A stretch of 26,118 bases of DNA. Origin: Chara braunii (taxonomy: Eukaryota; Streptophyta; Charophyceae; Charales; Characeae). Below the pieces are notes generated by a model. That model saw only the letters and a list, made by a program, of their open reading frames with translations, was not told where the DNA came from and did no database searches. Position numbers and translations under genes: made by a program. Below are positions 17,871 through 26,118 of this stretch, in pieces (the stretch's first letter is position 1; the number at the start of each line of letters is the position of its first letter). The stretch spans positions 1,462,698 to 1,488,815 of the forward strand of contig BFEA01000198.1 in assembly GCA_003427395.1 (NCBI GenBank), in the 5' to 3' direction.

Positions 17871-18357
17871 CTCCCTGGACTCCGCCAACTCTGTCTCTCT
17901 CTCTCTCTCTGCGCTGAAGACTACACCTAGCGCTAGCTACTTACTACTGCAGCGCTCCTCCAGAGTGCTGCTTCCAAAATCCTGAAGACTGCCTCCTTAA
18001 CGGACCGTGAAGTGCCTGTGAACTCCCCGTGAACTACCTGCAGCCTGCAGGGCGGAGCAGTACTATATAGTGCTGGTCCAGCCTGGGAGGTTGCTCTTGC
18101 CCACGCCGAATCGTGCCAGACCCTGGCATTGAAGTTCAAACAGAGGTTGTCTTGAAACAAGCCCAAAAATGGCCTGCGCTAAACCCTGGTCTGGCGCCTA
18201 AGTTTCAGGGCACGTCGACTTTATGAGGGCCTGAAAATGGCCCTCCTTTTCAGGCTTTTAGGCTGAAACGACACAGGGCCTGGAGGGCCCTTATTTTCCG
18301 TCTGGTCGGGCCCTGCAGGCCTGTGTGGATGCGCAGTATGCCACACTGATACTGCCG
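17871..18357. other. Intergenic or intronic, GGGCC-rich hairpins
   Basis: No coding family. GAGGGCC and GGCCCTC at 18227-18247 pair around TGAAAAT, and further RGGGCCY palindromes follow to 18320. The motif GGCCTGAAAA is shared with other places in the window. Confidence 0.4.
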
Positions 18358-18696
18358 AACCTCAGAAATGATGCAGTAACTCACTGGACAAAAAACTCAT
18401 TATTTGAATGCTGCCAAACCCCCCAGCGATCCACAAGTACCTACGAGGACTCAAATGCGCACTCAATGTGTGCAATCGAGAAATGCACCACCAGGTCCAC
18501 CACCTAAAATGTGTTGCAAACTTGTAACCTCAGAAATGATGCAGTAACTCACTGGACAAAAAACTGATTATTTGAATGCCGCCAACCCCCCCAGCGATCC
18601 ACAAGTACCTACAAGGACTCAAATGCGCACTCAATGTGTGCAATCGAGAAATGCACCACTAGGTCCACCCACCTAAAATGTGTTGCAAACTTGTAG
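18358..18696. repeat. 168-base tandem duplication
   Basis: Two adjacent copies begin AACCTCAGAAATGATGCAG at 18358 and 18526 and end at GTTGCAAACTTGTA. They differ at about four substitutions and one inserted C, so they are roughly 97 percent identical and the duplication is recent. There is no conserved open frame through both. Confidence 0.97.
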
Positions 18697-18724
18697 TTGA
18701 CCCCAAGCCATATCTGAAACACCT

Positions 18725-18800
18725 ATGGGGTACTTTGGCTGAATGGTGCGCCCATGAACTGTTAATAATAAGACCTGAGTTCGAACCTTAATGGAATCAG
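18725..18800 (+). repeat. tRNA-Asn-like SINE head, copy 2
   Basis: TGGCTGAATGGTGCG at 18736 is a good A box and GAGTTCGAACC at 18777-18787 is an exact B box. Between them ACTGTTAAT fits an anticodon loop with GTT (Asn), followed by an AAGACC segment like the tRNA-Asn variable region. The 5' end TACTT does not form a 7-base acceptor stem with the 3' end TTAATGGAATCA, so it is tRNA-derived and not a gene for working tRNA. It is close in sequence to the minus-strand copy at 20905-20970. Confidence 0.65.
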
Positions 18801-20330
18801 ATGAGTAAATAACTCTCAATCACGTGAGGGCAGTAGATATATCAAGGCCGCTGTCCCTGGGAAAAAAGACACACGAAAAAAACAGCTGTTGGGCAAACCA
18901 ATCCCTTGCACCAACGAATCACACCAAAATCAACACTCGAGACGCACTGCAGCTCAGGAGCGAGGGCAAAAATACTCATCATGACTATGATGCACAAAAA
19001 CGCCAAGGGACAGTAGATAACCACTCAGAAACTAACACTGGGACTCACAATCATTACAATGCATCGGAGTGACCCACAAGTAGTCGCATTGCTTTGGCAG
19101 GTGAGGACCACACAGACAAAACACTCGCCATGATGCACCAAACAAAAGGGACATCATAATTGTCAAGGAATGTCCAAAAGCGCTCAGAAACTAACACACA
19201 AGAAGTGCCACAACTTAGGCCCGAATAAGGGAGCAAGGGGACACAAGAACCATCGCAGTTTAGGTACGAATGAGGCAGCAAGGGGGGGGAGAACGGTCCT
19301 CTGAAGTTGCCATTCTTAAAAAAAAAAAAAAAACCCTAATGATCATGATGCACCGAACCCTGATACACGAGAAGACTTGGAGCTGAGAGGTGTGGGTGAC
19401 AGAGCAAAGGGACAAATGCTCCTCGTCATGGGGCAAACAGAAGAAAATGTGTCGATGACTCGTTGAAAATTCCAAAAAAAAAAAAGCCAACAAATGGTAA
19501 GAACTCATCATCTCTGCTGGCGTCCTTCCAACGCAGTATATAGGCCTCTTTATCCAAAATGTTTAAATGTGTAGATTGTCCATCCTTTAAACCACCAGTA
19601 CATTTAGAGAATCATGAATGAGCCTCTCTGAAAAGTTCGAGGAATCGGGACAGGGCCCACCTGGGGCCAGGCGGATTTTGTTTTCGTTCAGTGCTGCGGC
19701 TGGTACCACCCCAAGATACGGGCAATATGTTTCCCGCTCGCCCTTTGCAGGCCCCGACTTGAGCCCCTGGAATTTTAGGAGAAGCTCAATCGCGACGCTG
19801 GGGCTATGTACAGGTGATTTAACACCAAAAGTGTGCAGCAAGTGCCAGCAAACTTGTACTCCACCCTCGCGATCGGAGCGCTCACTTCCCCTACATGCCC
19901 TAACAAAGCAGTTAGACATGGAAAACACAAGGCGCCTCATAGCTGAGGTCAAAAAATGAAATAAGAGAGCAAGGGGCCAAACGCAAGGAGCTGAAGTCTG
20001 AACGGAATAATCACAAATACAAAAGCCAGAAAGGAGGCAAATACTCATCATGACGCAGCCAGCACGAGGAATGGAAATCCAAAAAGCCTGAAATAGTAAG
20101 GACTGGTTGTCTCCGAGCATCCTCCCGACACAGGATGTTCATCAGTAGGAAAAGACATGGCCTTTCATTCCCTCCAAGTTGACTACTCAGACCAAAAAAG
20201 ACCCCTATGGAAAGGATATGCCCTTGCCTTCCCTGCAGGATGACTTTGTATATCAACAAAGATCTTTACTAACAATAAACAGCACTTCGGATCTCATCAA
20301 GAGAAACTGCTACGACAGGAGGACAAAGGA
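18801..20330. repeat. Diffuse degenerate repeat region
   Basis: Related segments of the type ACTCATCATGA(C)GATGCACCAAA recur at 18974, 19121, 19341, 19412 and 20043. GAGCAAGGGG-type segments precede several of them. GCTCAGAAACTAACAC recurs at about 19022 and 19184. A ~50-base repeat TTAGG-GAAT-AGG-AGCAAGGGG is tandem at 19215-19285. An A-run lies at 19318-19333. Open frames on both strands, including a 177-residue minus frame (19587-20120), have no recognised domain. Confidence 0.5.
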
Positions 20331-20336
20331 CATGAC

Positions 20337-20485
20337 TGCCACTTATCAGTACATGCCAAGCCTGCCACAGTCAGAATGTACATGGACATGCAGACATCCA
20401 GGGGCATGATCCTCGCCAGAATATGCAGTCATCCAGGTACATTCTGAAAGTGGCATGCTTGGAAACACAATGATAAGAAGTGGCA
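20337..20485. repeat. Imperfect ~50-base inverted repeat (fold-back)
   Basis: The left arm TGCCACTTATCA...CCAAGC..GCCAC..TCAGAATGTAC at 20337-20385 is matched by the complement at 20433-20485. The ~47-base loop itself contains a direct repeat, ATGCAGACATCCAGG / ATGCAGTCATCCAGG. About 35 of 45 inner arm positions match, with runs of 11, 7, 6 and 6. It is either a small fold-back transposon or a miRNA-precursor-like hairpin; the sequence alone cannot decide. Confidence 0.75.
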
Positions 20486-20904
20486 CCTGCATCCTACCCT
20501 CCTGACAACGTCCACATCCGACCAGGTTCGTTCTCCCAAAGCAGTTGACATCGTTGCCAATGTCAGAACAAATCCGGACATGTTCGGACAAAGGCACAGG
20601 TAATCCTATCTGCATAGATAATGGTATCCCATATAAAGCAAGAGGTTAGGAACACCAACTCAAAGGACAAGTCCAAGTTTCTGAAAAGGATCCAAAAAAG
20701 GCCTGTCAACCCCTTCTCCCCCAACCGCCCCTCCCCTCCCCTGCCCGTTTGGCCCAGCAAAGGGGAAACTCGATGGAGCACATCAAAAGAAGCACAAATC
20801 TGACACCAATGCGCACAATGCTTATCGAGGGTGAAAGAGTACACGTTCATTTCAGGTTTTCTCGAGGGGGTACGGGCCCTGATATTGTTGTATGCGTCTG
20901 ATTC
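20486..20904. other. Unrecognised stretch
   Basis: No gene was recognised. The minus-strand open frame at 20563-20850 has no motif I know. The C-rich CCCCTCCCCTCCCCTGCCC stretch near 20725-20745 is the only compositional feature. Confidence 0.35.
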
Positions 20905-20975
20905 CTGTTAGGATTTGAACTCCTGATCGGTTCATCAACAGTTCATGTGCTTACCAGTCAGCCACATAGGCTGGG
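20905..20975 (-). repeat. tRNA-Asn-like SINE head, copy 3
   Basis: On the minus strand the A box is TGGCTGACTGGTAAG (20950-20964) and the B box is GAGTTCAAATCC (20911-20922). The middle part CATGAACTGTTGATGA matches copy 2's CATGAACTGTTAATAA. The flanking GGAATCAGA after the B box is also shared with copy 2, so homology extends past the tRNA-like part. Confidence 0.65.
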
Positions 20976-21415
20976 TACAACCATTTCAAATTGATCATGT
21001 TCGAAGGGGCAAGAATTAATTTGCAGTCATTTCGCAGTGGCAAACGACCCACAAGAGGAAAGGTCCTGTGTCCACTTTGGAGGCTAAGTTTCAAAGTTCA
21101 GCTTGCACAGAAAGCAAAATTCCAGAATAGCCTGCTTCGTACTCGCACCCTTTTTTCAGTTCTTCGCTCTCGTCTTTCTCTATTTTCGCCCTTTCCTCTT
21201 GTCATTCACACGCCCTAAACTTGTAACAAATTTTAAACCACAAATATATCAGTCAAGGGGGAAAAAAAAGAAAAACGTTCCAAACTGAATTCCGAAAAAA
21301 TGAAAAAAAAACAAGTTCCAAACTGCGCTGATGGGCACAGTACAGCTCTTGGCTGGGGTCCATTATAACTTTCCTGTTTTTTGTCTTTGGTCCAGAACTT
21401 GGAATGTGTCATATT
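20976..21415. other. Unrecognised AT-rich stretch
   Basis: No gene, RNA or clear repeat was seen. A-runs with GTTCCAAACTG occur twice (about 21277 and 21315). Confidence 0.35.
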
Positions 21416-21419
21416 ATTT

Positions 21420-21524
21420 GTCAGGTACCTGACATGCAATCACACGTCAGGTGCCCCACATAATATTACAGTCTCCCCACGTACCTGACATATATCACAT
21501 GTCAGGTATATATGTCAGGTACGT
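21420..21524. repeat. Cluster of GTCAGGT/ACCTGAC iterated motifs with palindromes
   Basis: GTCAGGT or its complement occurs six times in about 100 bases (21420, 21427, 21446, 21483, 21501, 21514). The first two form the perfect palindrome GTCAGGTACCTGAC. ACGTACCTGACATATA at 21479-21494 has its exact complement at 21509-21524. TAATATTAC lies at 21461-21469 between oppositely oriented copies. The regular motif iteration is real; its meaning is not known. Confidence 0.85.
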
Positions 21525-21633
21525 GCGACATTACTAAGTTCACCCAGGTACCGGACACATTACAACAGTCTGCCCGGGAAGGCCCACCTGAACCAAATGC
21601 TAGAAATGGGAAAGTAAAGAGCATAGTCAAACT

Positions 21634-22010
21634 GTGTGAGGGTGTGCTGTTTCTTTGGTAAACATAACTCTGCAAAAATGGGGAACAGTGACAGACTATT
21701 TTATCAGACTTTCACCGACTCATTAGGAGCCCAGAATGCATTCTCTGCATGTGTGTGTTCATGTTCTTTGTTGAGACAGAATGCTTTTTCTTTGTTGTTT
21801 AATCAACCGAACATCCACAGTCTGCCTAGAATGCATTCTCTGCATGTGTGTGTTCATGTTCACTACGCAGTACTCCACGGGAAAAAAAAGCAAGGACAGT
21901 GCCGGACTGTTTCGTCAGACTTTCACTGACTCAGGAGGCATGTGTGTGTGTGTGTGTTGTCTGTTCGCTGTACACAACTCCACAAAAAAAGGGACGACTG
22001 TACCAGATTG
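21634..22010. repeat. Interleaved tandem repeats
   Basis: A ~34-base block beginning AGAATGCATTCTCTGCATGT is perfectly repeated at 21733 and 21828. A longer, diverged unit (a start like AACTC-CA-AAAA-GG, then CAGACTTTCACNGACTCA) recurs with ~211-base period at about 21665 and 21870. A third decayed start follows at 21975. Frames reading FSACVCSCS or CMCVFMF through this come from the repeats. Confidence 0.75.
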
Positions 22011-23040
22011 TTTCTTGTGTGTTTGGATTTTCACCACAACAGCCCCTAATCCACCCAGATGAATAGAACCCAAAATCAAAGCAGCTCGTGTCCTATTGCA
22101 GACAACGAAGCGCACTTGAGTTCAGACATTCCAACAATGAAACATTTTTACCCCTATAGCAACTAGCATCGAGCACAATAAATCCGTTGGCATGGCTTTG
22201 TCAACTATGTTTACTCTGGGTTTTCTTTGCTCTTGCAGCTCCCCTTTTACTATTCCTCTCACGTACAGGGCTGGCCACATTGATTGTGGTTGAGCGCCAG
22301 CTGCCCACACCCCCGTGTGCCTTAACCACACACTTGCACGTTTGAAAGGAGGCAGAGTAAAGGGGGAGGTATACTCCGGTTCATTTTTCTTCAGATTTTC
22401 AGCTTGCACTCTGCCTGTTCTCTTAGCGATGCTCATCCATATACATGTACCAGTGGTACACAAGGGAGAAGGGATGGGGTAGGAGGCGAGTTCTATAGGG
22501 AGCGACGGGCAGGGGAGAGAGAAAGGGTAGGGGAGAAAGTGGAGTGGCAAAGGACAGAACAGAGATATGACAAACTTCACTTGGAGTTGAGGAGCAGCTG
22601 TTGCCTACGGCAACTGGCCACCCCTACAAACCCGACAGGACCCGTTCATCAAATTCTCGCAGTCGCAGTTGCGGCATTGAATGGCACAGTGTCGACAGAT
22701 GTCACAGGCTTCAAGGCTCCTACATGCTAGGAACACAAAGACATGCCAACCGCAATTGTAGAGGCATTTCCGTCCAGGCTTCCAGCCCGTCTACAAATTG
22801 GACATGACATGTCAGGGTGTCGTACATGAGTGCAGTATCGACTGTCATCATATGTATGAAGACAAAAAACTCGCATGGGCTATCCCTTCATAATCCTCAC
22901 AGCACAAGGCGTGCGGCGGTGAAACTCGACAACAAGGTCCGGCACAGTCATGCTTTATTTTTTTGTGAAGTTGTGGATACTAAACATAACGCCCACACAC
23001 ACACACATTCACACATGTTTCCATGTCCACACATGGGTGC
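22011..23040. other. Unrecognised stretch with isolated splice-like signals
   Basis: A textbook acceptor, TTTTCTTTGCTCTTGCAG, lies near 22222-22239. One following plus frame reads LLLFLSRTGLATLIVVERQL to a stop near 22345. The minus strand has a 152-residue open frame (22122-22580). None match a family I know, and no donor pairs with the acceptor. A short CA tract is at 22990-23005. Confidence 0.3.
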
Positions 23041-23044
23041 AAGA

Positions 23045-23048
<4 letters not shown>

Positions 23049-23121
<73 letters not shown>
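23049..23121. repeat. (GA)n microsatellite
   Basis: About 36 GA units, continuing as a degenerate GA/GGGA stretch to about 23165. Confidence 0.98.
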
Positions 23122-23130
<9 letters not shown>

Positions 23131-23212
23131 GGGAAGTGGGAGGGGAGAAAGGGGACGGGTAGGGGTGTAAGGTGGGGAGGGGTTATATGAAAAAAGCGTG
23201 CTGTCAGGTAGT

Positions 23213-23281
23213 GGAGTGTGTAACGTCATAATGACAATCGGGGGGTGTATAACGTCATGGGGGAGTGTATAACATCATAAT
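23213..23281. repeat. Three short repeats of GTGTATAACGTCAT
   Basis: GTGTGTAACGTCATA, GTGTATAACGTCAT and GTGTATAACATCATA lie at about 23216, 23245 and 23266. The complement contains TGACGT, a core recognised by plant bZIP proteins. With no gene start nearby this is most simply a small tandem repeat. Confidence 0.7.
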
Positions 23282-23729
23282 AACGACAATTTATTCAGTC
23301 CACTGGGATCCTGGCCCTTCTAACAATTTCAACATTCAGGCAATAGTTGGATATGCCACCAATTTCATTGTCCCAAAGCACGCGGGGGAGCCATCTTGGG
23401 CCGAAAAGAGCGACGCACGCCCGGTAGCCGTCTTGACCCGAAAAAAGTGCACAGTCATTCTAGCTGTATTTGTGGCTTGTATTGAGGTGAAGTCCATGGC
23501 AGCTCGATCCCGAAGTTTTCGAGCATTTTTCAACATGGCCAAAGTCAGGTCACAATTTTTTTATTTTTTTGGGGAACTGAACAACTTCACTTCAACAACA
23601 GACCAAAAGGGGCCGGGGATACCCCTCAAAGAACACAGTAACGAGAAGTATACTAAGAACCATGGGAGGAGCAGAAAGCCCGACAGCTGGCCACCTATGC
23701 AAGCTAAGCTCAGCCTATGAGGGGAAGCT
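23282..23729. other. Open on both strands, unrecognised
   Basis: A 151-residue plus frame (23265-23720) and a 68-residue minus frame overlap here. Neither has a known motif. Because it lies 3' of the minus-strand LINE relic, it may include that element's 3' untranslated part. Confidence 0.3.
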
Positions 23730-24320
23730 AAAACGCTCGCTCCCCATATCCTAGCAGGGCCAGCAACCATGGGCAAAAAGCTATCCTGCGGCTGATTTTA
23801 AATTTTGCTAAAGATGAGTTCCTCCTCCCCCATGTGTTCTCGGACCACTGCTTGGTTCTGTTCACAACTTCACATTGCTTTTTTATGCCCACATAGTCAG
23901 TCAGGTCACTCATCACAGTTGTCCTGATTTGAAAGGCCACATTGCTTTTGATGGTTACGTCCGAGATATATTTCCCTTTGAACAACTGGTCGTTTCGGTC
24001 ATCCCAGATGACCTTCATGATAATAGCTTTGGTTGTCTGAGCAATGTAAAGGCCATTCTTTTTCCTCGTTACTGTCCTCCCGGTGAGTCCCAGAAATCAT
24101 CCATCCGTCTGTCTGTCCATTTTGAAGGCACCGCGTAAATTTGTTCCAATGTCTGATCCACCAGTCCCATATGCGTCTGGAGGCTGGGCAGGTCTTCCAT
24201 AAATGTCTGTTATTCTCCCACATCCTCTTGCATCTGTTCACGAGGTCCACCGCTGTTTGTGTAGCCAAGAAATTCGCCAGCCACATCTGCTTGCCAACTT
24301 CCGGCTTGGAACTGCGACCA
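23730..24320 (-). pseudogene. Non-LTR retrotransposon (LINE) ORF2 C-terminal remnant
   Basis: On the minus strand, KQMWLANFLATQTAVDLVNR near 24240-24300 and ENNRHLWKTCPASRRIWDWW near 24150-24215 fit the zinc-binding region at the end of plant LINE reverse transcriptases (C-x2-C ... E-x2-HL-x-x-C-x-x-S/A-R-x-x-W). The first cysteines are not conserved. After one frameshift near 24100 it reads GLYIAQTTKAIIMKVIWDDR, then NDQLFKGK, the usual W-x-x-R-N block, and continues open to about 23740. The reverse transcriptase itself is absent, as expected for a 5'-truncated insertion. Confidence 0.7.
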
Positions 24321-24413
24321 AAGTGAAGACTGTTGACCCTTCGAGATGGAGGGTCACAACATTTTCACAACGGACGGCCCTCAGCTTTCACGCAGCTGGA
24401 AACCTTCACTACC

Positions 24414-24548
24414 GGGCCACTACCTACCGTCTTCACCCTAATAGAACGCCAATGCCCAGTGATTCTATTCCAATGCCCAGTCATTACCGCTGTATCTAGA
24501 CTGAAATTTGCACCAAATACAGTTGAAGACGGTAGTGCTACTTGACCC
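24414..24548. mobile_element. Short MITE-like inverted-repeat element
   Basis: TACCGTCTTCA at 24425-24435 is exactly complemented at 24524-24534. The outer flanks are also partly complementary (GGGCCACTAC on the left against GTGCTACTTGACCC on the right), giving imperfect ~23-base termini. CCAATGCCCAGT is directly repeated inside at 24449 and 24470. Confidence 0.55.
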
Positions 24549-24699
24549 CAGGCATATCAACATTTGGCAGAGCATGGCACTGGGCAGAGAGACAAATTTG
24601 GCCTCGGCCCGGGACAGAACAGACACAGCGTACAGTGACAACTTTCCCAAAGAATTAAAGAGAAGAAAAAAAAAGAAAGCACACAAAACAGACAAAAAC

Positions 24700-24843
24700 G
24701 GGCTTCGCTCCACTACTCAACATTCGAAATGCATCTGGACCGATGCTCATCGTCCAGATACATTTAATGTGTCGGATCAATTGAAATGCATCTCGGCCAC
24801 TTTACAACACATGCACGTGTCGAAGTTTAGTGGAGTGAGGCCC
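24700..24843. mobile_element. 144-base MITE, same terminal family as the element at 16603-17002
   Basis: The left end GGGCTTCGCTCCACTAC and right end GTTTAGTGGAGTGAGGCCC are inverted copies with a few mismatches. They match the termini of the element inside the diacylglycerol kinase intron. The interior has its own hairpin (TCTGGACCGATG / CATCGTCCAGA) and a repeated GAAATGCATCT. No target duplication is obvious. Confidence 0.8.
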
Positions 24844-24880
24844 TTTCCTCAAAGTATCATACACTTCAGTATCGTTATGT

Positions 24881-24936
24881 TAAAAATTCCAAAGCTTGCC
24901 CCCCCCCCCCCCCCCCGAAAAATAAAAATTCCAAAG
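24881..24936. repeat. Poly-C run flanked by a 14-base direct repeat
   Basis: TAAAAATTCCAAAG occurs at 24881-24894 and 24923-24936 on either side of 18 C (24899-24916). The arrangement looks like a small insertion flanked by a duplicated target, or slippage around the homopolymer. Confidence 0.75.
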
Positions 24937-25009
24937 TGCCCTCCTGCAGTAAACCCCTACCCGCAGCCAACCGCATCAACTGTCAACGGAAAGGCACCAC
25001 CGTGAGCAA

Positions 25010-25205
25010 GGTCCCACACACTCAGATTCTGTTTTCCCACACGCTCAGATTCTGTTTTTCATGTCCATCGATCATCTGAGTTCCGTCCTTTCCTGACCGT
25101 TGAGCACCTGAATTCTGCTTTTCCTTTTACTTTTCCCTGGCCTTTAATCATCTGCATCTGTGTTTTTTGTTTTCCATTCTAACCGTTGATCATCAGAATC
25201 TACGG
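25010..25205. repeat. Degenerate ~40-base tandem repeat
   Basis: Variants of a GTTGATCATCTGAATTCTG core followed by a T-rich TTTTC tail occur five or six times (for example about 25020, 25042, 25068, 25103, 25145 and 25185). Confidence 0.7.
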
Positions 25206-25296
25206 GAAAGAAACGGTTTACGTCGGTTGATCTCATATTTCAGGCAAGCGGAAGTGGGACTGCATCCGAACCAATCAACTCGTTCACGCCACGCCG

Positions 25297-25680
25297 GAAT
25301 TTTGATGTCCCAGTACGACTTCGTAACACCAGGTAACCCCGCTGTTGACCCCGGTAAACTTCTGCCCCATTCCAATCTTTTACGGCCGGGCCAGGCTGCA
25401 GTTATAATGTCCCAGTGGGACTTCGTAACCCTGGTTAACGCCACGGTTGATCCCAGTAAACTTCTGGCCCATTCCAAACTTGCCAGGCTGCAATTTTGAT
25501 GTCCCAGTAGGACTTCGTAACCCCGGTTAAACCCCCGGTTCACCCCGGTAAACTTCTGCCTCATTCCATTCTTTGACTGCCGGGCTGCAATTTTGATGTC
25601 CCAGTAGGACTTCGTAACCCTGGTTAACCGTAGTTGACCCTGGTAAACTTCTGCCCCATTCCATTCTTTTACTGCGAAGG
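25297..25680. repeat. Four-copy tandem repeat, period ~96 bases
   Basis: ATGTCCCAGTAGGACTTCGT followed by GTTGACCCCGGTAAACTTCTG and CCATTCCATTCTTTTACTGC repeats with starts at about 25304, 25406, 25498 and 25594. The minus strand is open through all copies (25193-25717), with recurring TRVTKSYWDIK. Copy lengths of 102, 92 and 96 bases make the frame differ between copies, so I treat it as a minisatellite and not a repeat protein. Confidence 0.9.
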
Positions 25681-25689
25681 AACAGTCAG

Positions 25690-26000
25690 ATTCCCCCCGA
25701 AGCCAGAAGCCTCCCACAGGCAGTGGCGGTCACTTTGGGCACAGCGGCAATTTACAAAAGCACAGAGAAGACGCGTAAATCGAGAAATTATCGGAAAGAT
25801 TCGGCAAATCAGGTCAATATTACTATGCATGGGTCCTGGGGACCATTTCACGCAGATGTGTACATGTCATGCATCATCTTCACACGTAGTGATCAATAGT
25901 CTCAACCATAGACAAAGGTAGAGAAGAAGAGGACCGAGTCTCACAGCTTATATTATCAGAAATATGATTACAAAGTGTTTCAAAGTTCCCCTGAGTCCAG
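25690..26000. other. Nothing recognised
   Basis: No gene, RNA or repeat signal could be supported here. Confidence 0.4.
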
Positions 26001-26004
26001 CGCT

Positions 26005-26118
26005 CATCAGCGCAACACAAATCTCTGCTCAACTCATCAATATGCCTTCCAAGGCATCAGCGCTACCCCTGCAGATTGTCTCCCAGTCATCAATATGGTC
26101 ACAACTCATCAGCGCCAA
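26005..26118. repeat. ~51-base tandem repeat running off the window
   Basis: CATCAGCGC occurs at 26005, 26055 and 26107 and CATCAATATG at about 26036 and 26088, giving two full units and a third cut by the window end. The array probably continues beyond it. Confidence 0.8.

Noticed and set aside
18725-18800. Functional tRNA-Asn gene
   Set aside because: A and B boxes and the anticodon region fit, but there is no acceptor stem, and near-copies elsewhere show it is a repeat family.
19587-20120. 177-codon minus-strand open frame
   Set aside because: No recognised motif. A second frame on the plus strand is also open, and the region has a diffuse repeat structure.
21461-21469. Integrated geminivirus origin
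   Set aside because: The nonamer alone is not significant in 26 kb, the surrounding stem is short with a large loop, and no Rep coding sequence was seen. It is kept only as a lead.
23213-23281. bZIP-responsive promoter from three TGACGT cores
   Set aside because: No gene start is near and the sites sit in a short tandem repeat. A regulatory role is unsupported.

Overview
The window is intergenic and intronic DNA from a large, repeat-rich eukaryotic genome. The evidence is long dinucleotide tracts, a 130-base assembly gap, decayed Ty3/gypsy and LINE retrotransposons, small inverted-repeat elements, tRNA-like repeats and spliced exons. A plant-type diacylglycerol kinase and gag/pol fragments of a style I associate with charophyte algae suggest a streptophyte, possibly Chara-like. 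That taxonomic guess is inference; nothing here proves the species. No complete gene is present.

Layout. Positions 1-660 hold a composite repeat: a ~60-base unit in about five copies with T, GT and GA tracts between them. Positions 660-5650 are mostly unrecognised, with several hairpins, a two-copy tandem repeat (3031-3315) and purine-rich stretches. Positions 5690-8940 are a minus-strand gypsy pol relic (protease, reverse transcriptase, RNase H, integrase, C-terminal tail), full of stops and frameshifts. After a GA-rich stretch, 10188-12200 is a plus-strand gypsy relic with gag and a protease whose active site is still readable. It then jumps directly to the polyprotein C-terminus, so RT, RNase H and integrase are missing. 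The gap at 12878-13007 lies next to one GT tract, with a second about 45 bases beyond it.

The best cellular gene is on the minus strand at 17245-15430. It has two exons of a plant-type diacylglycerol kinase catalytic domain that join exactly in frame (RLRIL + [10 protein letters not shown]) across a 1.56-kb intron with canonical splice sites. That intron holds a nested pair of inverted-repeat elements. Just downstream of the second exon is a decayed tandem copy of the exon's 3' half. The remaining exons are not in view or not recognised.

The right part (17.6-26.1 kb) is a patchwork. It has a 168-base tandem duplication, three or four related tRNA-like SINE copies (best arm match tRNA-Asn), a fold-back element at 20337-20485 and a cluster of GTCAGGT inverted repeats around a TAATATTAC at 21.4-21.5 kb. 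It also has a LINE 3'-end relic on the minus strand (23730-24320), two more short inverted-repeat elements (24414-24548 and 24700-24843) and three tandem arrays near the right edge. The strongest themes are the diacylglycerol kinase exon duplication, a MITE family whose termini read GGCCTCACTCCACTA, and a tRNA-derived SINE family.
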